Positions 57,104 through 64,000 of a stretch of DNA of 64,000 nucleotides are shown piece after piece. The DNA is from Flaccisagitta enflata (Eukaryota; Chaetognatha; Sagittoidea; Aphragmophora), in assembly GCA_965153355.1 (NCBI GenBank), contig OZ231126.1, positions 30,318,001-30,382,000 on the forward strand, written 5' to 3'. The number at the start of each line of letters is the position of its first letter. The stretch's first letter is position 1. Below the pieces are notes generated by a model. That model was not told the origin of the DNA and searched no databases. It saw only the letters and a program-made list of their open reading frames with translations. The translations under genes and the position numbers were made by a program.

Positions 57104-57433
57104 AGAACCAATAAAAGCATTTTAATTTTCTTTATATTCAATATTGAAAGAACTATAGCTTAGCACAGTATAACATGAGAAAAAGCCGCATGTTTTTTAA
57201 TGAAAGCATCAACATCATGTAAAATGATCATTGTGCGATATTTCATTAGATCCGACAAATGAAACTTGAACTCAATTGCACAGAGTATGAAACATAACAA
57301 ATTAGAATATATACTTCTCTCTGTAAGATCGATAACACTAAGAAACAGAAGGAACACATCCCAAATCTCTCCCCACGATCGCACTGCGGGGAGACAATCG
57401 GATTTGCCAAAATTGTCGTCGGATTTCTTCCTC

Positions 57434-57464
<31 letters not shown>

Positions 57465-57527
57465 AGTTTGTCTTTTTTGAACTCCTAAGATTGATCTTTG
57501 AGGGAAGATCGATGCATGAAATCTCGC

Positions 57528-57685
57528 TGACAATTATTCAATTCTTCTGGTCACGTGAACATAAAAGCCCATTTGTGCACCTCGGGATGCTTAATGGAGA
57601 AGACTTATGCAAGTAATCACGCAGACAATTATTCAATTCTTCATCATCATGTGATCTCTGGTCACGTGAACATAAAAGCCCATTT
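57528..57685 (+). promoter_or_regulatory. Two promoter-like modules brought close together (copy B)
   Basis: GACAATTATTCAATTCTTC...TCACGTGAACATAAAAGCCC occurs at 57528-57575 and 57624-57685, now separated by under 50 bp because the copy-A spacer of 275 bp is absent. Activity is inference. Confidence 0.35.
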
Positions 57686-57720
57686 TTACACTTTGGAATT
57701 CTTTTTGCTAGACTAAGGAC

Positions 57721-57909
57721 ATGGAAAGAAGAGCTGCTTGGTGTACGCTGGATTGCGTAAAAGTCATGAACAGACGCTTAAAAGAGTTGGGTGCTTATTG
57801 TATATTTTGTGATAGGTGGAACAATATTCCTCACTTTACCCAGACTGAAAAATGTGGAAGAGGGCCTTGTGAGCCCTCACTGACTAGTTACTACGCGCAT
57901 CACTCCTAG
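57721..57909 (+). CDS. Candidate 62-residue Cys-rich protein (copy B)
   Basis: Same length and all six Cys as the frame at 36628-36816. Arg at residue 4 and one silent third-base change (ATC to ATT). Upstream CATAAAAG about 50 bp before the ATG. Confidence 0.35.
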   Translation: MERRAAWCTLDCVKVMNRRLKELGAYCIFCDRWNNIPHFTQTEKCGRGPCEPSLTSYYAHHS

Positions 57910-57952
57910 TTTTCCATTTAGCAAAACTAACTTGCAAACATCCATTCTGAGT

Positions 57953-58237
57953 CTAACCCAAAATACCTATGCTTACCAAAATAGATAAGGGCCAATGATT
58001 GTTACCTTTATTACCAAAATTCAACAAATCACCTGAGGGTAACATTGTTAAGAAACCATACCCTTGAAGGATGGAATCGAGGTCAAGCTTAATGCGACCG
58101 CCGGACATTCTTATCCAAGGTACTGAGTAGTATATTGCATGCGCATATTGCAGTTTAGAAAGAAGATTCTGCCATGGGCTCCTGTCAACGCAAGAATGGA
58201 GCAAAAATGCAGCTAGTGAAAAGTCATTGGCATGCAT
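57953..58237 (-). CDS. Uncharacterised 94-codon ORF, doubtful (copy B)
   Basis: Partner of 36860-37144; two replacements and two silent changes. The 239-bp insertion at 58256 lies just upstream of its start. Confidence 0.2.
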   Translation of the reverse strand: MHANDFSLAAFLLHSCVDRSPWQNLLSKLQYAHAIYYSVPWIRMSGGRIKLDLDSILQGYGFLTMLPSGDLLNFGNKGNNHWPLSILVSIGILG

Positions 58238-58255
58238 TCATTGACTAGGAATCTA

Positions 58256-58494
58256 TGGATCTAAGGGTGCGTCTGCATTCACCATATTATTTGGATAATT
58301 TATCTGGATATCAATATTCGGATGTTCTACATAGTGAATTTTCAAAATTTACTACATGAAATATCCAGATATTAACATTCAAATAAAATATCCGAATAAG
58401 CTGATTAATGCAGACACACCTTGTCTTTATGAAATATCCGGATTTCAAAATTCAAATAAAATATCCAAATAAGCTGAGTAATGCAGACACACCA
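58256..58494. mobile_element. 239-bp MITE with 7-bp target duplication
   Basis: GAATCTA at 58249-58255 and 58495-58501 flanks the element. Copy A has a single GAATCTA at 37156-37162, the empty site. Right terminus reads (complement) TGGTGTGTCTGCATTACTC. Left terminus reads TGG, an 8-bp ATCTAAGG insert, then GTGCGTCTGCATTCACC. About 95 bp of the right end, including TAATGCAGACACACC, is duplicated internally. No transposase. Confidence 0.9.
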
Positions 58495-58697
58495 GAATCT
58501 AAGGAAATGTTTTTTGGTCTTCGTTCATTGATCATTATGCCAACTCTTTACTAAACATCGTTTTCACTTAGACAAAAACTGCAGAGACCATAGTGTTGAA
58601 ATCGAAATTTGTCCCTCAGTGCGGCATCGCTAATTTGTGAAAATATGCGAGAAATATCTGTTACATTTACAAAACATTGTACATTCAACGCTCAATT

Positions 58698-58699
<2 letters not shown>

Positions 58700-58764
<65 letters not shown>
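58700..58764. repeat. (CT)n microsatellite (copy B)
   Basis: About 65 bp against 100 bp in copy A. Confidence 0.97.
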
Positions 58765-58768
<4 letters not shown>

Positions 58769-58869
58769 CAGGTATACTCATAAATATATGATTTAGAGAA
58801 GGATTTTTTTCAAAGTGTTATTTGACATAACTTTACTAACTTAAACCATAAATCATTCTTGAAATCGTA

Positions 58870-59430
58870 GATAACAAGTCATCCAAGGATCGCACATAGT
58901 CAGCGGTACCCAATGCCCTGCTTGGAGTGATTAGCTGAAGAAGTGGAGTGAGAGCAGGGCAGCGGCCCCAAAGGGCCGATGACCTGTAGGACACAGGGGT
59001 GAAGTTCCATACGTCCTGAGATGGCATATTTTGATTTTGGGGTAATTTTCTGTGATATTCATTGGGAAGTTTTTTTTTCAATAATCTATCAATTTGCCAT
59101 GTTCCTCAATGAGAATTTGAGGTCTGAGAGGCTGGATTTAGGGCCCAAGAGGCTGGATTTGAGGCCCAAGAGGCTGGATTTGAGGCCTGAGAGGCTGGAT
59201 TTGAGGCCTGAGAGGCTGGATTTGAGGCCTGAGAGGCTTGATTTGAGGCCTGAGAGGCCAGATTTGAGGCCTGAGAGGCCAGATTTGAGGCCTGAGAGGC
59301 TGGATTTGAGGCCTGAGAGGCTAGAGAAGCTTCGGAGGGGGGGGGACGTACATACATAATGTTAGAGGGACGTAACAGTTCACCCCTGTGTCCTACAGGA
59401 CATCGGTTCTTTGGGGCCGCTGCCCAAAAA
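58870..59430. mobile_element. C-family element 5 (copy B)
   Basis: Left GGGCAGCGGCCCCAAAGGGC, ATGACCTGTAGGACACAGGG; right CTGTGTCCTACAGGACATCG, TTTGGGGCCGCTGCCC. Minisatellite 59115-59325 of GAGGCCTGAGAGGCTGGATT, about ten regular units, more homogeneous than in copy A. Confidence 0.87.
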
Positions 59431-60014
59431 GCAAATGAGATCAAAACACTGTGTGTCCAATGGTGATGATATCTTTACAACACCGCATATCAATTTTAAC
59501 CAGATTTTTTCATTTGAATTCTAAGTAAAAAAAGATAGAATTCTGAAATTTTTTTCATTCCACTGTCTTCATAACCAATAAACGTAGTTTGTTAAAACAT
59601 TCGTTCTCGTGGTCACGTGTTAAAAACTAAATGTACAGTGATTCTTTACGGGCATCAAATACCTCAGGCATAGCATTTTTATACACAATGAAAAGAATTT
59701 CATTAACATTACATCTGGTATGAATTTACAATAACGTCAATGAGTAAATTTTTTATTGGCTTAGAGGTTTACAACAAGATTTTAAATTAAAATTTTGTTG
59801 ATAAATATCTAGTATAACTTTAAAAAAATCCTTAATGTTGTTTTATATATATGGAATAATGAGCACTGTTATCAGCAAAGCCAGTTTATAGTGCGGTTAC
59901 CCTTTGGGCGCGCTGCAAATCCAATTACATCTGATTAGGCAAAAACTATCGCAATGATTTTAGAACCAAGATATATGACAACAACAAAGCCAAAACCCAA
60001 TTTGAGGATGACAA

Positions 60015-60036
60015 CAAGAACAAGAACAAGAGCAAG

Positions 60037-60124
<88 letters not shown>

Positions 60125-60180
60125 TTAACAACAACAACAAAAACAAAAACAACAACAATAACAACAACAACAACAACAAT
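60015..60180. repeat. (AAC)n microsatellite (copy B)
   Basis: About 165 bp. Confidence 0.97.
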
Positions 60181-60224
60181 ATATCACCAGAGCATGAAAA
60201 ATTCCCGTGCTAAGTTTTAAAAAA

Positions 60225-60442
60225 CAAGGCCGACACCTATCAGTCGCGTGCGAGATTTACATTTAGAATGACTAAGAATGACTAAAAATGACTAAGTATA
60301 CTCTTATATGACCTAAAATGACAAAAAAAAAAAAAAAAAAAAAATTGATGAAAAAAGTAAAATGGGCACCGACCGACCAACTGACCGACCAACGGACGGA
60401 CGGACCAAGTGGGGTGTAGAGTCGCGTGCACGCGACTAAAAA
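60225..60442 (+). mobile_element. H-family element, CACCTATCAG subfamily (copy B)
   Basis: As 39200-39419; hairpin GTCGCGTGCACGCGAC at 60421-60436. Confidence 0.9.
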
Positions 60443-60557
60443 GATTGATCAATCTGTTGTTGTCTCAATGATTGAAAGACAGACGAAAAGACAGGCACAA
60501 ACACAGACACCCCCCACACACATCTAAGCATACATACATGCTTATAACACATACAAA

Positions 60558-60642
60558 TATCCATCCATCCATCCATCCATCCATCCATCCATCCATCCAT
60601 CCATCCATCCATCCATCCATCCATCCATCCATCCATCCATCT
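60558..60642. repeat. (CCAT)n microsatellite
   Basis: About 84 bp, starting at the right edge of the duplication; absent next to copy A. Confidence 0.97.
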
Positions 60643-60777
60643 ATACATACACAATTTTTTTATCATGTGCCATTTTCAGTGTTGGCATCTCTGACATAGA
60701 TGAAATATTGTTTAAGTCAAGGAATTTCGCAACATTTTGTTGTAATTAAACTAACCGTAAAATAATGTGTTTATGAA

Positions 60778-60974
60778 CAAGGCCGGATACACGGCTACCC
60801 CAGTTGCGTGCGGGTGGGCAGGGGCCGTAATTGAGGTTACCACATCATTTGGGCAGGAGCAGTGATGCTAAAAACCCTAAAAACCCCAAAAAAGTAAAGT
60901 GTGACGGACCGACGGACGGACGGACGGACCGACGGACAAAGCGGGGTGTAGAGTCGCGTAGCACGCGACTAAAA
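60778..60974 (+). mobile_element. H-family element, GTCGCG type
   Basis: CAAGGCCGGATACACGGC, 5' block AGTTGCGTGC at 60802-60811 (one base off the hairpin arm), GGCAGGAGCAGTGATGC, (GGAC)n, GGGGTGTAGAG, hairpin GTCGCGTAGCACGCGAC at 60953-60969, TAAAAA. Confidence 0.93.
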
Positions 60975-61192
60975 AGTAAAATAGAATTAACAAAAAAATG
61001 ATGAATATCTCAATTCTCAAGAGTCAGCACAATCGCCAACATGCCAGTTATCATTTCAGTCATCATTGATTCGTGATACTGCAATATATTCAAAGACATT
61101 TACCTCAATTCCCCCTGAAGCGAAAATTGAAAGCCTACATTTTCCCAACGTTAAAATGAAAAAAAAAAAACAAAAAACAAAAAAAAAAAAAA

Positions 61193-61417
61193 CAAGGCTG
61201 GATACACGGCTACCAAAGTCGCGTGCAGGTGGGCAAGGGCTGTGCGGGTGGGCAGGGGCCGTATTTGAGGTCACTAGACTATTTGGGCAGGAGCGGTGAG
61301 GTCAAAAAAGTAAAATGAATAAAAAAAATAAAATGGGGACCGACCAACCAACCGACCAACCGACCGACCAACGGACGGACAAAGCGGGGTGTAGAGTCGC
61401 GTAGCACGCGACTAAAA
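61193..61417 (+). mobile_element. H-family element, GTCGCG type
   Basis: CAAGGCTGGATACACGGC after an A-run, 5' block AGTCGCGTGC at 61217-61226. A short reiteration of GTGGGCAAGGGCTGTGCGGG and GTGGGCAGGGGCC is followed by (GACC)n, GGGGTGTAGAG, hairpin GTCGCGTAGCACGCGAC at 61396-61412, TAAAAA. Confidence 0.93.
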
Positions 61418-61433
61418 ATCAAGAATCAAGATA

Positions 61434-61790
61434 ATGAAGGTGATGATGATATATTGCCCTTGTGGCGAACGACAACGCGATGCAGCTGCTGATGATAGTG
61501 ATGATCAGGAGTCTGAGGCGTATACCGCATATGCAGCATATACCGCCCATACAGCTGCGGCTGATCGTGGCGCTTGCATGGACGTCAATTCATCACTCCA
61601 CATTGGCTTGATTCTAACGGAATGTGTATGTGTTAATATGGGCCTTTTATGTTTGAATGTAGGCTTTGCATTTCATTGGGGCGCAGTTCTATTCGTTGTG
61701 GCGGGGATATGCCATGACACAATCAGCACAAGAGACATAAATTATATAACACAAACTAAACACGGCCTGGAATCGCAGGGGCATGTGTGA
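61434..61790 (+). CDS. Candidate 118-residue protein with hydrophobic segment
   Basis: Frame from ATG at 61434 to TGA at 61788. N-terminus has CPCGERQ and an acidic run (AAADDSDDQESE). An Ala/Tyr/Thr repeat (AYTAYAAYTAHTAAA, about residues 29-44) follows. Residues about 57-92 are mostly hydrophobic with Cys (LILTECVCVNMGLLCLNV, then FHWGAVLFVVAG), enough for one or two membrane passes. No family recognised. It begins 17 bp after an H element and has no obvious promoter. It may be a chance frame. Confidence 0.2.
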   Translation: MKVMMIYCPCGERQRDAAADDSDDQESEAYTAYAAYTAHTAAADRGACMDVNSSLHIGLILTECVCVNMGLLCLNVGFAFHWGAVLFVVAGICHDTISTRDINYITQTKHGLESQGHV

Positions 61791-61987
61791 CGGACAAGCA
61801 GGTGGACGAGCCGGAAACAACATCTAGAATAGTTTTCACTGGGTTAAAAACAGACACAAAGTACAGATAAGCTTCTCAGGAGCCGTAATGTAAAAAGAAG
61901 AAATGTAAAAAATCCTTTTCTAGAAGTCAACTAGCCATTTAGAACTCTTTTAACGCTAATAGGCAAATGAAAACAATATTCCTGCCG

Positions 61988-62630
61988 CTTTTTGGGCAGC
62001 GGCCCCGAAGGGGCCGATGACCTATGCTTTCACACAAGGGGAAATTTCTCCTCCTCCTTCTTCTTCTCCTCCTTCTCCTTCTTCTCCGTCCCCCCCCTCA
62101 AGGCCCAAATCCTAGTCTCGAGACCCAAATCCTAGCTTCGAGGCTCAAATCCCTGCTTCAAAGCTCAAATCCCAGCCTTGAGGCTCAAATCTCAGTCTCC
62201 AAGCTAAAATCCCAGTCTGAAGGCTCAAATCCCAGCCCTAAGACTCAAATCCCAGTCTCAAGGCACAAATCCCAGCCTTGAAGCTCAAATCCTAGCCTCG
62301 AAGCTCAAATACCAGCTTCCAAGCTCAAATCCCTGCCCCGGAGCTCAAATCCCAACCTCAAAGCTCAAATCCCAGCCTCAAAGCTCAAATCTCAGCCTTG
62401 AAGCTGAAATCCCAGCCTCAAAGCTCAAATCCCAGCCTCAAGGCCCTAATCCAAGCCTCAAGGCCCCAATTCCAGCCTCCAGGCCCTAATTCCATCCTTG
62501 AGGCTCAAATAAAGACAGCATAGGTCATCGGCCCCTTCGGGGCCGCTGCCCCTCTTACCACCTCACTTCCACCTACAATCACATAGGGGCAACGGGTACC
62601 GCTGACCATGTAACGCTTTTGCGACTATTC
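61988..62630. mobile_element. C-family element 6
   Basis: Left TTTTTGGGCAGCGGCCCCGA, AGGGGCCGATGACCTATGCT. Right AGCATAGGTCATCGGCCCCT, TCGGGGCCGCTGCCCC, GGTACCGCTGACCATG, ACGCTTTTGCGACTATTC. Outer sequence matches element 2 (21246) in inverse orientation. Minisatellite 62100-62510 of about 20-bp units (AAATCCCAGCCTCAAAGCTC), around twenty copies. Confidence 0.87.
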
Positions 62631-62663
62631 TCTCTCTCCTGACACCCCTGTCTGTCTCTACTA

Positions 62664-63255
62664 CTTAGGCCATGAAAAACGCAATTTACATGCACAAGGA
62701 TAAGGGTACAATACTGGTCAAGGAGTGCTGCTCTCTTGAGTATTTTGGAAGTGTTTCGGTGTGAGGAGTTCGAAAAACTTGGTTCCAAAAGGCTATGATA
62801 AACCGTCTTAGAGATATCAACCAATCTTTGAAAAAGTTCCATTCTGAAACTCACACAAAACTTGTCCATTTTTAGTTAAGATACCTCCAATTTGGTTTCT
62901 GCAAAACAAATTCTGTCACCACTGCCACTTATCCTCTGCATTATTGCCCCTAGTAATAATAAAAGGTAAATCAGTAAAAGACTTGAGGTCCTGGTATCAT
63001 TAACTACCTCAAGGATGAAGGAGAAACCTTACAAGTTGTTGATTAAAACGCTTCAATTTGGGATCCAGCTTTGAGTGAACATTTGGGCAAAATCTTTTTA
63101 ATCCTTGCTCAAATACTGCGGAGGTACCTTCTTCAATTCAGGGGGGCATAATGGATACTAGTCCTAAACATACATGCACTCCTCCAAAGATTTGAAGACC
63201 TACATTATCAAAAATTCAAGTCTTTTTTGGTAAATTGCGTTTTTTATGGCCTAAG
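62664..63255. mobile_element. TA-flanked inverted-repeat element
   Basis: CTTAGGCCATGAAAAACGCA at the left and TGCGTTTTTTATGGCCTAAG at the right are inverted ends of about 26 bp with one mismatch. TA stands on each outer side (62662-62663 and 63256-63257). TA flanks would fit a Tc1/mariner-type target, but the end sequence is not one I recognise. The 592-bp interior has no transposase frame. Confidence 0.7.
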
Positions 63256-63263
63256 TAGTATCT

Positions 63264-63764
<501 letters not shown>

Positions 63765-63836
<72 letters not shown>
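63765..63836. repeat. (CT)n microsatellite
   Basis: About 72 bp. Confidence 0.97.
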
Positions 63837-63839
<3 letters not shown>

Positions 63840-64000
63840 GTGAAAAGAGCATCAATTAAAAAGCTTATTTGTTTTCTTACAATACAAAACCACCAAATAC
63901 TCTTTCTTCACAGAAAGATTAATGTGGTGAGGGTTAGCGTTGGGATAGCGTGGAGAAGGTATGGGGGCTCGGGAGCTCGCATGGGGCTCATGTGGAGGTG

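Overview
This window looks like intergenic or transposon-derived DNA from a large, repeat-rich nuclear genome. It holds dozens of long simple-sequence tracts ((GA)n, (GAAA)n, (CA)n, (AAC)n, (TTC)n, (AATG)n), many short non-autonomous elements, foldback elements, minisatellites and one recent segmental duplication of about 12-13 kb. I recognise no conserved protein family, rRNA, tRNA, operon or CRISPR array. Nearly every long open frame is a translation of a simple repeat. The lineage cannot be named from the sequence; a eukaryote is inferred from the repeat classes and the absence of packed coding frames.

Two repeat families dominate. The first, called here the H family, has more than 25 complete or partial copies. 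Its 5' end reads CAAGGCCGGATACACGGC, and about 24 nt in there is a short block such as AGTCGCGTGC. A variable middle and a run of 4-bp GGAC/GACC repeats follow. The 3' end is a 6-bp-stem hairpin such as GTCGCGTGCACGCGAC followed by TAAAAA. In the best-preserved copies the 5' block is the reverse complement of the hairpin loop plus right arm, and the block, both stem arms and the loop change together between copies. Copies sit in A-tracts, nest in each other, repeat their own ends in tandem, and some carry large minisatellites inside. The second, the C family, has GC-rich inverted ends (GGGCAGCGGCCCC, then a TCCTGTAGGA palindrome) around a 20-22 bp minisatellite.

Layout. 0-8 kb: H copies, two small inverted-repeat families and simple repeats. 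8-10 kb: an H element swollen by about 1.4 kb of a 13-bp minisatellite. 10-17 kb: nested H elements, a hAT-like element with an 8-bp target duplication, and a perfect 242-bp palindrome. 17-26 kb: giant GAAA and GA tracts, C elements and a 128-bp tandem array. 26.5-39.5 kb and 48.8-60.6 kb: two copies of one segment, differing by element insertions, one swapped block and repeat lengths. 40-48.8 kb: GAAA tract, a nested MITE, foldbacks, C relics and a 160-175 bp tandem array that abuts the second duplicate. 60.6-64 kb: H copies, a C element and a TA-flanked inverted-repeat element.

A few small open frames are not low complexity and are retained as weak gene candidates. The best is a 62-codon Cys-rich frame present in both duplicates, just downstream of twice-repeated CACGTG plus CATAAAAG modules. 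The others are an 84-codon frame intact in one duplicate and cut short in the other, and a 118-codon frame at 61.4 kb. None is assigned a function.
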